This document shows positions 17,768 to 25,985 of a DNA stretch of 64,000 bases, piece by piece; positions within the stretch are counted from its first letter, which is position 1; each line of letters starts with the position of its first letter. Origin of the DNA: Castellaniella sp041675725 (GTDB lineage Bacteria > Pseudomonadota > Gammaproteobacteria > Burkholderiales > Burkholderiaceae_B). Under the pieces are notes generated by a model. That model worked only from the letters and a program-made list of their open reading frames with translations. It made no database searches and was not told the origin of the DNA. Where the stretch lies: contig NZ_JBAYTI010000002.1 in assembly GCF_041675725.1 (NCBI RefSeq), positions 1 through 64,000 on the forward strand, written 5' to 3'. Made by a program: the position numbers and the translations under genes.

Positions 17768-17846
17768 GAATATTTCTCAAGTATTGCTTGTGGGATTTGA
17801 TTTTTTATCGGGGACGCTTTGAGGCAGAATACCAGTTATTGAGAAA
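17767..17846. promoter_or_regulatory. metR-metE divergent control region
   Basis: The intergenic region holds an inverted pair of octamers, TTTCTCAA (17773-17780) and TTGAGAAA (17839-17846), 58 bases apart. TGAA-N5-CTCA at 17767-17779 is one mismatch from the MetR site TGAA-N5-TTCA. The region is AT-rich compared with its surroundings. Which element binds MetR is inference. Confidence 0.4.
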
Positions 17847-17869
17847 AAGTAATTTAATCTGGTAAGAAC

Positions 17870-20167
17870 ATGACTATTATTCATAATTTAGGATTTCCTC
17901 GGATCGGTGCGCAGCGTGAATTGAAACGCGCGCTGGAAGACTATTGGGCCGGCCGCATCGACCAGGCGGCGCTTCTCGATACAGGGCGGGCGTTGCGGGC
18001 ACGACACTGGGCGATTCAAGCGCAGGCTGGCGTGCATTGGGTACCCGTCGGCGATTTCGCATGGTATGACCATATTCTCGAATGGTCGTGTCTGCTGGGG
18101 GCCGTGCCGGCTCGTTTTGCGCAAGATGAACGCACCGGCGTGAGCCTGGACACCCTGTTTCGCATGGCACGCGGTCGTGCGCCGTCGGGCACGCCGGCGC
18201 ATGCGTGCGAGATGACCAAATGGTTCGACACCAACTATCACTGCATCACGCCCGAGCTGCATCCGCAGCAAACCTATCGGATCGCCCGCGAGGACTTGTT
18301 CGATCAGGTGGCCGAAGCGCAGGCCCTGGGCTACCGTGCGCGGCCAGTGATTCCCGGTCCGCTGACCTGGCTGTGGCTGGGCAAGGGCGACGCCTATGCC
18401 GGCGGGGCCGTTGATCCAGCCAAGTTGGATTTGCTGCCGCGCCTGCTGGTCGTCTATGAGCAGGTTCTGCAGCGCCTGCACCGCCAGGGGGTGGACTGGG
18501 TGCAGGTTGACGAACCAGTCCTGGCGCTCGACCTGCCGCCTGCTTGGCTGTCGGGTTTCGAGACAGCCTACGGGCGCTTGGCTCACCACGGGCCCAAGCT
18601 GCTCCTGACCAGTTATTTTGATCATGTGATCGACAAGCTGCCGCTGCTGCATTCATTGCCGGTGCAGGGCATACACGTCGATGGGGTCCGTGCGCCGCAA
18701 CAGCTCGAGGCGGTCGTGGACGCCGTGCGAGACGATCAGGTGCTGTCCGTGGGCGTCATTGACGGGCGCAACGTCTGGCGCGCCGATCTGGACCACCTGC
18801 GCGACGTGATCGATCCGATCCGCCGGCGCCTGGGCGAACGGTTGTGGCTGGCGCCGTCCTGCGCCTTGTTGCATGTGCCCATCGACCTGGATCTCGAGAC
18901 CGAGCTGGACGCCGAATTACGCAGCTGGCTGTCGTTTGCGACGCAAAAATTGGGCGAACTGCGCCTGCTGGGTGCGCTGCTGGATGGGATGCTCAGCCAG
19001 GACGATCGGGTGGCCTTGGAGAGCCAGCGGGCCGCCGTGCGCCAGCGGCGGGCCTCGGGGCGCATCCACCGCGCTGAGGTGGCGCGTCGCCTTGCGGGAT
19101 CGGCGACGATCCAGCGCCAACGGCCGCCGTTCGCGCAGCGCATCCAGGCTCAGCAGCAGCGCCTGCACCTGCCAGCCTACCCCACGACCACTATTGGCTC
19201 GTTTCCGCAGACGGCGGAAATCCGGCGCCTGCGGCGTGACTGGCGTGCCGGTGTACTGGGGGACGCCGCCTACGAAAAAGCCATACGCGCCGAAATCGAG
19301 CGGGTGATCCGGTTCCAGGAGGATATCGGGCTCGATGTCCTGGTCCATGGGGAACCCGAACGCAACGACATGGTCGAGTACTTTGGCGAACTGCTCGCCG
19401 GGTTTGCGTTTACTGCGTATGGCTGGGTGCAGAGTTATGGTTCGCGTTGCGTGAAGCCGCCATTGATTTACGGGGATGTCAGCCGCCTGGCGCCGATGAC
19501 CGTGGCGTGGTCCTCGTATGCCCAGTCGCTGACCGACAAGCCGGTCAAGGGCATGCTGACCGGGCCGGTGACGATCCTCGAGTGGTCGTTCGTGCGCGAT
19601 GACCAGCCGCGGGATCTGACGTGCCGGCAGATTGCGCTGGCGCTGCGCGACGAGGTGCTGGACTTGGAACAGGCGGGCATACGGGTCATCCAGATCGACG
19701 AACCGGCGTTTCGCGAGGGCCTGCCCTTGCGTCGCGATGACTGGGGCGCCTATCTGGATTGGGCGGTCGACTGTTTCCGCTTGAGCACGGGCGGCGTGCA
19801 GGATGCCACACAGATCCACACTCACATGTGTTATTCGGAATTCAATGACATCATCGAGGCCATTGCCGCCATGGATGCGGACGTCATCACCATGGAGACG
19901 TCGCGTTCGAACATGGAACTGTTGGATGCGTTTGAAGCGTATGCGTATCCCAACGATATCGGACCGGGCGTGTATGACATCCATTCGCCGAACGTGCCGG
20001 AGCAGGACTGGATGGTCGGATTGATGCGCAAGGCCGCTCGGTATCTGCCGGCCGAGCGCCTGTGGGTGAATCCGGATTGCGGCCTGAAGACGCGCGGCTG
20101 GCCCGAAACGCGGGCGGCGCTGGAACACATGGTGCAGGCGGCGCATATCCTGCGCGAGGCGGCCTGA
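17870..20167 (+). CDS. metE: cobalamin-independent methionine synthase
   Basis: Transfers the methyl group of 5-methyltetrahydropteroyl-triglutamate to homocysteine, making methionine without B12. It is 765 aa (E. coli 753). The N-terminal barrel begins with NLGFPRIG. The C-terminal barrel carries the zinc ligands H652 and C654 in HTHMCYSEF and C737 in NPDCGLKTR, each offset by 11 from E. coli H641, C643 and C726. It is transcribed away from metR and is probably activated by it. No cobalamin riboswitch is visible in the short upstream region. Confidence 0.98.
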   Translation: MTIIHNLGFPRIGAQRELKRALEDYWAGRIDQAALLDTGRALRARHWAIQAQAGVHWVPVGDFAWYDHILEWSCLLGAVPARFAQDERTGVSLDTLFRMARGRAPSGTPAHACEMTKWFDTNYHCITPELHPQQTYRIAREDLFDQVAEAQALGYRARPVIPGPLTWLWLGKGDAYAGGAVDPAKLDLLPRLLVVYEQVLQRLHRQGVDWVQVDEPVLALDLPPAWLSGFETAYGRLAHHGPKLLLTSYFDHVIDKLPLLHSLPVQGIHVDGVRAPQQLEAVVDAVRDDQVLSVGVIDGRNVWRADLDHLRDVIDPIRRRLGERLWLAPSCALLHVPIDLDLETELDAELRSWLSFATQKLGELRLLGALLDGMLSQDDRVALESQRAAVRQRRASGRIHRAEVARRLAGSATIQRQRPPFAQRIQAQQQRLHLPAYPTTTIGSFPQTAEIRRLRRDWRAGVLGDAAYEKAIRAEIERVIRFQEDIGLDVLVHGEPERNDMVEYFGELLAGFAFTAYGWVQSYGSRCVKPPLIYGDVSRLAPMTVAWSSYAQSLTDKPVKGMLTGPVTILEWSFVRDDQPRDLTCRQIALALRDEVLDLEQAGIRVIQIDEPAFREGLPLRRDDWGAYLDWAVDCFRLSTGGVQDATQIHTHMCYSEFNDIIEAIAAMDADVITMETSRSNMELLDAFEAYAYPNDIGPGVYDIHSPNVPEQDWMVGLMRKAARYLPAERLWVNPDCGLKTRGWPETRAALEHMVQAAHILREAA

Positions 20168-20178
20168 CGGGGTGCGTA

Positions 20179-20215
20179 TATAATCCGAAAGGTTTGACAG
20201 ACATCAAGCCTTTCG
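20179..20215 (+). other. hairpin with -10-like box immediately before the DUF2889 start
   Basis: TATAAT (20179-20184) is followed by CGAAAGG (20186-20192) and its exact complement CCTTTCG (20209-20215), separated by 16 nt. The second arm abuts the ATG at 20216. No Shine-Dalgarno sequence precedes that ATG. If transcription starts near 20191, only part of the stem is in the mRNA. It could be an operator dyad, a leader hairpin or a weak terminator for metE. Confidence 0.35.
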
Positions 20216-20800
20216 ATGCCCTTATCTCCCCCCGATTGCGCCCGCGAGCCTTTGCACCGCCGTTCCATACACATCCAGTCGTATGAACGGGAGGATGGCC
20301 TATGGGATCTCGAAGCCGAGCTCATAGACACCAAAGCCTATGACTTCCCCAAACGGTCGGGCCGCCTGCACCGGGCGGGCGAGCCGGTGCACCACATGTT
20401 GCTGCGCATCACCATCGACGAACACTACACCATCACGGCGGCCGAGGTGGCGTATGAAGCCGCGCCGTACGGGGATTTTTGCAGTGCCATCGCACCGGCA
20501 TACGAGAATCTGGTGGGGCTCAACCTGCTGCGGCGCTTTCGCCATGCCGTGCGTGAGCGCTTTGGCCGTACGGCTGGCTGCACGCACGTCACCGAATTGG
20601 CGCAGGTCCTGCCCACCGCAGCCATACAAACAATGGCGGGGCGCAGGCGCGTGCGGCCCGTCTCCCGAAAACGGCCTTTTGAGCTCGATGGCTGCCACGC
20701 GCTGCGGGTCGACGGCCCGGTGGTGCGCGTGCATCACCCGGACTGGTACGAAGGACCCGATGCACCAGAGCCCAAGCCCCCAGCGCTGGACGCAGGGTAA
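20216..20800 (+). CDS. DUF2889 domain protein
   Basis: Protein of 194 aa with unknown function. The features of DUF2889 are present: an N-terminal MPLSPPDCAREPLHRRSI, then REDGLWDLEAELIDTK, GEPVHHMLLRITID, and THVTELAQVLPTAAIQTMAG near the C-terminus. No signal peptide or membrane segment is seen. In this group of bacteria it often precedes the succinyl-CoA synthetase genes; here sucC begins 53 bases later on the same strand. The start matches the family's usual first residues although no ribosome binding site is visible. Confidence 0.85.
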   Translation: MPLSPPDCAREPLHRRSIHIQSYEREDGLWDLEAELIDTKAYDFPKRSGRLHRAGEPVHHMLLRITIDEHYTITAAEVAYEAAPYGDFCSAIAPAYENLVGLNLLRRFRHAVRERFGRTAGCTHVTELAQVLPTAAIQTMAGRRRVRPVSRKRPFELDGCHALRVDGPVVRVHHPDWYEGPDAPEPKPPALDAG

Positions 20801-20853
20801 CGTCTGGCCGGCCGGCCCGTTTTTTTCTCCATCCCTTCACAGGTAACGCTTTC

Positions 20854-22014
20854 ATGAAAATTCACGAATATCAAGGCAAGGAATTGCTGAAGAAGTTTGG
20901 CGTGACAGTCCCACGCGGAATCCCTGCATTCACGGTCGACGAAGCCGTCAAGGCGGCCGAACAACTGGGGGGCTCCGTCTGGGTCGTGAAGGCACAGATC
21001 CATGCAGGGGGCCGGGGCAAAGGCGGGGGCGTCAAACTGGCACGTTCCATCGACGAGGTGCGTGCGCTGGCCAACGAGATCCTGGGTATGCAGCTGGTGA
21101 CCCACCAAACCGGGCCCGAGGGGCAAAAGGTGCGGCGCCTGCTGATCGAAGAGGGCGCCGACATCCGCAAGGAATATTACGTCGGCATCGTCACCGATCG
21201 GGCCTCCCAGCGTGTCTGCGTCATGGCGTCCAGCGAGGGGGGCATGGAAATCGAGGAAGTGGCCGAAAAGACCCCCGAGAAAATCCTCAAGGTCTTCGTG
21301 GATCCAGTCGCCGGCCTCACCGATGCAGAAGCAGAACAACTGGCGCGCGGGATCGGTGTGCCCGACGCCTCGGTGGCCAAGGCGGCGGCAGAATTCAAGA
21401 AGCTGTATCAGGTGTACTGGGATACCGACGCCTCTCTGGCCGAGATCAACCCCCTCATCCTGGAAGGCAACGGCGACATCAAGGCGCTGGATGCCAAGTT
21501 CAACTTCGATCCGAACGCCTTGTTTCGCCATCCGGAGATCGTGGCCTACCGCGACCTCGATGAAGAAGACCCGGCAGAAATCGAAGCCAGCAAATATGAC
21601 CTGGCCTATATCCAGCTCGAAGGTAATATCGGCTGCCTGGTCAACGGGGCCGGCCTGGCGATGGCCACCATGGACAGTATCAAGCTGTTTGGCGGCGAAC
21701 CGGCGAACTTTCTGGACGTGGGCGGCGGCGCGACCGCTGAAAAAGTCACCGAGGCCTTCAAGATCATGTTGGCGAACAAAGACGTCAAGGCCATCCTGGT
21801 GAATATCTTTGGCGGCATCATGCGCTGCGACGTCATTGCCGAGGGGGTCATCGCGGCCTGTCGTGCCGTGGATCTCGACGTGCCACTGGTGGTTCGAATG
21901 AAAGGCACCAACGAGCAGAAAGGCAAGCAGATGCTGGCCGAATCCGGCTTGCCCATCATCAGCGCCGATACCATGGCAGATGCGGCGACCGCCGTCGTTG
22001 CCGCTGCACAATAA
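20854..22014 (+). CDS. sucC: succinyl-CoA synthetase beta subunit
   Basis: The ADP-forming beta subunit of the TCA-cycle enzyme converting succinyl-CoA to succinate with ATP formation. It is 386 aa (E. coli 388). The start MKIHEYQGKELLKKFGV, the ATP-grasp segment (KAQIHAGGRGKGGGVK), INPLILEGNGDIKALDAK and the C-terminal GGGATAEKVTEAFKIML are all present. sucD follows 21 bases later. AGGTAA stands upstream of the ATG. Confidence 0.98.
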   Translation: MKIHEYQGKELLKKFGVTVPRGIPAFTVDEAVKAAEQLGGSVWVVKAQIHAGGRGKGGGVKLARSIDEVRALANEILGMQLVTHQTGPEGQKVRRLLIEEGADIRKEYYVGIVTDRASQRVCVMASSEGGMEIEEVAEKTPEKILKVFVDPVAGLTDAEAEQLARGIGVPDASVAKAAAEFKKLYQVYWDTDASLAEINPLILEGNGDIKALDAKFNFDPNALFRHPEIVAYRDLDEEDPAEIEASKYDLAYIQLEGNIGCLVNGAGLAMATMDSIKLFGGEPANFLDVGGGATAEKVTEAFKIMLANKDVKAILVNIFGGIMRCDVIAEGVIAACRAVDLDVPLVVRMKGTNEQKGKQMLAESGLPIISADTMADAATAVVAAAQ

Positions 22015-22035
22015 AAAGCATTCAGAGGAATATTC

Positions 22036-22917
22036 ATGTCGATTCTGATCAACCAGAATACCAAGGTCATCACCCAGGGCATTACCGGCAAAACGGGCCA
22101 GTTCCACACGCGCATGTGCCGCGAATATGCCAACGGCCAGGCGGCTTTCGTGGCGGGCGTGCATCCCAAGAAGGCCGGCCAGGATTTCGAAGGCATTCCT
22201 ATTTACGCATCGGTGCAAGAGGCCAAGGCAGACACCGGCGCCACGGTGTCGGTCATCTACGTGCCCCCGGCCGGTGCGGCGGCGGCCATCTGGGAAGCCG
22301 TCGAGGCCGATCTCGAGCTGGTCATCTGCATCACCGAAGGGATCCCGGTGCGCGACATGCTCGAAGTGCGCAACCGCATGCGCGATGAAAACCGCAAGAC
22401 CTTGCTGCTCGGGCCCAACTGCCCGGGCCTGATCACACCCGATGAGATCAAGATCGGCATCATGCCCGGGCACATCCACCGCAGAGGCCGGGTCGGGATC
22501 GTCAGCCGCTCGGGTACGCTCACCTACGAGGCCGTGGCGCAGGTCACCGAATTGGGGCTGGGCCAGTCCAGTGCCGTGGGTATCGGCGGCGATCCGATCA
22601 ATGGCCTCAAGCACGTCGATGTGCTCAAGATGTTCAACGACGACCCTGAAACCGATGCCGTCATCATGATTGGCGAGATCGGCGGCCCGGATGAGGTCGA
22701 TGCAGCCCGTTGGGCCAAGGATCACATGAACAAGCCGGTGGTGGGTTTCATCGCTGGCGTCACGGCGCCGGCAGGCAAGCGCATGGGTCATGCCGGCGCC
22801 TTGATTTCAGGGGGGGCCGATACGGCAGACGCCAAGCTCGAGGTCATGGAAGCCTGCGGCATACGCACTACCCGCAATCCGTCCGAAATGGGCACGCTGC
22901 TCAAGTCGGTACTGTAG
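22036..22917 (+). CDS. sucD: succinyl-CoA synthetase alpha subunit
   Basis: Alpha subunit, 293 aa, carrying the CoA-binding fold (about 1-125: KVITQGITGKTGQFHT) and the phosphohistidine H252 in GHAGALISGG (E. coli H246). AGAGGAA lies upstream of the start. Forms the heterotetramer with sucC. hemC begins 12 bases after the stop, so haem genes may share transcripts with the TCA genes. Confidence 0.98.
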   Translation: MSILINQNTKVITQGITGKTGQFHTRMCREYANGQAAFVAGVHPKKAGQDFEGIPIYASVQEAKADTGATVSVIYVPPAGAAAAIWEAVEADLELVICITEGIPVRDMLEVRNRMRDENRKTLLLGPNCPGLITPDEIKIGIMPGHIHRRGRVGIVSRSGTLTYEAVAQVTELGLGQSSAVGIGGDPINGLKHVDVLKMFNDDPETDAVIMIGEIGGPDEVDAARWAKDHMNKPVVGFIAGVTAPAGKRMGHAGALISGGADTADAKLEVMEACGIRTTRNPSEMGTLLKSVL

Positions 22918-22928
22918 GGCTCCCGGCC

Positions 22929-23873
22929 ATGTCTCCGACCCCCGAGCGTTTGGTGATCGCCACCCGCGCCAGCCGCCTGGCGCTGTGGCAGGCTCGTCAT
23001 GTACAAGGCCGCTTGCAGGCCCTGTATCCCGCGTGTCGGGTAGACCTCCTCGAACTGACGACCCGCGGCGATCAGATCCTGGATCGCAGCCTGTCCAAGG
23101 TCGGTGGCAAGGGGTTGTTCATCAAAGAGCTCGAGCTCGCGCTCCTCGACGGCCGCGCCGATCTCGCCGTGCATTCCCTGAAAGACGTGCCGGTAGATCT
23201 CACCGAGCCGTTCCGTCTGGCCGCGGTCCTGGAGCGCGCCGATGCGCGCGATGCGTTGGTCTGCCCGGTGCCGGGTGGGCTCGAAGCCCTGCCGGCGGGG
23301 TCCGTGCTGGGAACATCCAGTCTGCGGCGCGAGGCCCAGCTGCGTGCGCGCTATCCGCACCTGCAGGTCAAACCTCTGCGCGGCAATCTGGATACCCGCC
23401 TGGCCAAGCTCGATCGGGGCGACTATTCGGCCATCGTCCTGGCTGCAGCCGGGTTGCAGCGCTTGGGCCTGGCCGAACGGATCCACTCATTCCTGCCGGT
23501 AGAGTGGTGTCTGCCGGCTGCTGGCCAGGGGGCCCTGGGGATCGAGGTACTGGCCTCGCGTGGTGACCTGGCGGCCATACTGGCGCCCCTGGCCTGCGAG
23601 GCAACGCAGATCTGTGTGCAGGCCGAACGGGCGGTATCGCGCACGCTGGGTGGCTCCTGTCAGGTACCGCTGGCTGCGCATGCGGTGTGGCAGGCCGGGG
23701 AAATTTTTCTGCGGGCCTTGGTCGCCGAACCGGATGGTTCGTGTTGTCTGCGGGCCGAAGGCCGCTGCACTCCGGAACAGGCCGAGGCGCTGGGCATCCG
23801 GCTGGCGCAGGCGCTCCTGGCACAAGGGGCCGATCAGATCCTGGCCAGGCTGACGCAGGCGGCGGCGCGCTGA
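22929..23873 (+). CDS. hemC: porphobilinogen deaminase (hydroxymethylbilane synthase)
   Basis: Joins four porphobilinogens into hydroxymethylbilane in the cytoplasm. It is 314 aa. The N-terminal RLVIATRASRLALWQA, the KGLFIKELE and AVHSLKDVP blocks, and the cofactor-attachment Cys244 in GGSCQVPLAAHA (E. coli C242) are all present. The start at 22929 gives the standard N-terminus; longer readings run back into sucD. It heads the hemC-hemD-hemX-hemY run. Confidence 0.97.
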   Translation: MSPTPERLVIATRASRLALWQARHVQGRLQALYPACRVDLLELTTRGDQILDRSLSKVGGKGLFIKELELALLDGRADLAVHSLKDVPVDLTEPFRLAAVLERADARDALVCPVPGGLEALPAGSVLGTSSLRREAQLRARYPHLQVKPLRGNLDTRLAKLDRGDYSAIVLAAAGLQRLGLAERIHSFLPVEWCLPAAGQGALGIEVLASRGDLAAILAPLACEATQICVQAERAVSRTLGGSCQVPLAAHAVWQAGEIFLRALVAEPDGSCCLRAEGRCTPEQAEALGIRLAQALLAQGADQILARLTQAAAR

Positions 23874-23902
23874 TCGGCGGGCCTTCATTTCCATCGGCGC
23901 TC

Positions 23903-24706
23903 ATGGACCAGACACCCGCCGGTCATGACGCAGACGCTGTCGACATTTTGCTGACGCGTCCGGCAGGCCGTAACGAAAGCCTGGCCCGTCGCCTGCGCAC
24001 CGACGGCTTGATCGTCATGGATGCGCCTGCCTTGCGCATCGAGCCCGTCGCCGAAGCCTGCCCGGTTCCGCAGCCTGGCGAACTGGGTATTTTCGTCAGC
24101 CGGCAGGCCGTCGATGCGTATTTCAGCCACCATGCCGGCTGGTTGCCCGGCGCCTGGGCCGCGGCTGTGGGCGCGGCCACTGCGCAGGCCTTGCGCGGCC
24201 AAATACCTGCCACTCATGTGTTGGCTCCGGATCCAGGTTGCGCGCCCGATTCCGAGCATTTGCTCGACGTGCTGCTGGCCCGTCTGCCTGATTCAGGTCG
24301 GGCTTACGTATTCCGCGCCCAGCATGGGCGCGACTGGCTGGCCGATCAGCTGCGTGCCCGCAGGTGGACCGTTTCCTGCCATGCAGCCTATCATCGCGTA
24401 CCCGTGTTGTGGGAAGCGCCGGTGGCCCGCCGATTGGCACGGGGGGGCGCGCTCGTGCTATTGCTGACCAGTCTGGAGGCGCTGGATGCCATCGACCGGA
24501 GCCTGACGTTTCATGGCTTCTCGTGGCCGGCAACCGGGCTGGCCGTGGTGACGCTGCACGAAAGAATCGCACGCCGTTTACAATGGCGTTGCGAACAAGC
24601 CTCTGCGGAACCATTGGCCATCACGATCAGCGATCCAGATGAATCCTCGCTGTTTCGCGCTATATTGGCTGCTGCACAATCTGTTAGGAACCCGCCATCC
24701 TCATGA
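23903..24706 (+). CDS. hemD: uroporphyrinogen-III synthase
   Basis: Closes and inverts ring D of hydroxymethylbilane to give uroporphyrinogen III. It is 267 aa, and the family is poorly conserved. The N-terminal ILLTRPAGRNESLARRL and the C-terminal LLLTSLEALDAI and AVVTLHERIARR stretches fit HemD. Position directly after hemC and before hemX supports it. The stop overlaps the hemX start by 4 bases (ATGA). Confidence 0.92.
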   Translation: MDQTPAGHDADAVDILLTRPAGRNESLARRLRTDGLIVMDAPALRIEPVAEACPVPQPGELGIFVSRQAVDAYFSHHAGWLPGAWAAAVGAATAQALRGQIPATHVLAPDPGCAPDSEHLLDVLLARLPDSGRAYVFRAQHGRDWLADQLRARRWTVSCHAAYHRVPVLWEAPVARRLARGGALVLLLTSLEALDAIDRSLTFHGFSWPATGLAVVTLHERIARRLQWRCEQASAEPLAITISDPDESSLFRAILAAAQSVRNPPSS

Positions 24707-25983
24707 CCGATACCGACAAGAATTCGTCTGCGCCTGCTGTCGAACCCGCTCCATCGGCCACCCCAGCCCCGGATGCCTCGGTCCGTCAGGCAACCGAAGG
24801 GCGGGCCGCGTCGGGCAAGCGTTCAGCCGGTGCACTGATCCTGGGGGTTTTGCTGATCCTGCTCGCCTTGGTTCTGGGGGGCGCCCTGTATTATCAGAAT
24901 CAGCAATATCGTGCCCTGCAGGCCGATGCACAGCAAGAGCGGGCCAGTTACCAGCAGCTGATCGACCGCACCCGCGAGCAAGCCGACCAGGCTCTCAGCC
25001 AGGTGCGTCAGCAGGCTGCGCAACTGCGCGATCTGCAGGCGACCCTCGAGGCCACCAACGGCCAGGTCCAGGAACTCGACCAGGCCTTGCAGCTCATGAC
25101 CGACAGCGGTTCCGACCTGCTCTTGCTCAATGACATCGATCACTTGTTGGCCATGGCCGAGCAACAGCTGGCCATGGGCGGCAATGTCGCCAACGCCCTG
25201 ATCTCGCTCGAGTCCGCCCAGGCGCGTCTGGCGCGCGCCAACCGGCCTGCGCTGGCAGCCCTGCAGCAATCGATCAATGGCGACATCGACCGGCTGCGCG
25301 CCGTCTCTACCATCAACCTGCCCGCCTTGTCCGAACGGGTCAATCGCCTGTCCGACCTGGTGGGGTCGGCGACCCTGCTGGTTCCCGAAAAAACCGAACC
25401 CCCGGCCGAAGCATCCGATACGGGCCCGGCGCAGTCTAGCGCACCGGCGTCTCGCGACGCCGCCGCAGCCGATCCCGAAGCCACGAGCGCGGGCTGGCAG
25501 GCGCTGGCCGGGCAGGCCTGGGATCAGGTCCAGGAGACCGCCCGGCTGGCCGCCCGCGACCTGCGCGAGCTGCTGGACGTGCGGCGCGTGGATGATCCGG
25601 CCGCATTGCTCATGTCGCCGGAACAGGCGTTGCGTTTCCGCGAGGCGCTCAAGCAGCGGGTGATGATGGCTCAGCTGGCATTGCTCATGCAACAGACACG
25701 GATCTGGCGTACCGAACTCGCCCACCTGGCGACGGCGATCGATGAACGCTACGATATGCGCGATGCATCCGCGCGGCAGGCCCTGAAGCTTGCAAGAGAC
25801 CTCTACGATACGCCGATCGAGATCGAGCTGCCCGGCCTGGATAACAGCCTCGCCGCCCTGGCGGCCGCGCGCGAGGCAGAGCAGTCGGCTTTGCGGCCGT
25901 CCGTGTCCGATGGCGGTTCACCGGCGGATGGGGCCGGTCAGACCCATCCCGAACGGCCCGCACCGGGTTCCCGGCAGGGGTAG
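24703..25983 (+). CDS. hemX: HemX family membrane protein
   Basis: Protein of 426 aa with a proline/alanine-rich cytoplasmic N-terminus (1-38), one membrane helix (about 41-63) and a long periplasmic region. That region begins as a coiled coil (about 68-130, rich in Gln and Ala) and includes the HemX hallmark DIDHLLAMAEQQL. Often annotated as uroporphyrinogen-III C-methyltransferase, but no methyltransferase motif is present here, so that name is doubtful. Overlaps hemD by 4 bases and is followed by hemY after 2 bases. Confidence 0.88.
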   Translation: MTDTDKNSSAPAVEPAPSATPAPDASVRQATEGRAASGKRSAGALILGVLLILLALVLGGALYYQNQQYRALQADAQQERASYQQLIDRTREQADQALSQVRQQAAQLRDLQATLEATNGQVQELDQALQLMTDSGSDLLLLNDIDHLLAMAEQQLAMGGNVANALISLESAQARLARANRPALAALQQSINGDIDRLRAVSTINLPALSERVNRLSDLVGSATLLVPEKTEPPAEASDTGPAQSSAPASRDAAAADPEATSAGWQALAGQAWDQVQETARLAARDLRELLDVRRVDDPAALLMSPEQALRFREALKQRVMMAQLALLMQQTRIWRTELAHLATAIDERYDMRDASARQALKLARDLYDTPIEIELPGLDNSLAALAAAREAEQSALRPSVSDGGSPADGAGQTHPERPAPGSRQG

Positions 25984-25985
25984 CC

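Noticed and set aside
17768..17869. Cobalamin or SAM riboswitch before metE
   Set aside because: The gap is only about 100 bases and shared with metR; none of the conserved riboswitch cores is visible.
20734..22791. 685-codon open frame antisense to sucC and sucD
   Set aside because: High-GC codon bias opens the opposite frame; the plus strand encodes two textbook enzymes, and the antisense translation is His/Asp/Gly-rich with no recognisable domain or ribosome binding site.
24703..25983. Annotating hemX as uroporphyrinogen-III C-methyltransferase
   Set aside because: No SAM-binding methyltransferase motifs are present; the protein is a single-TM coiled-coil HemX.
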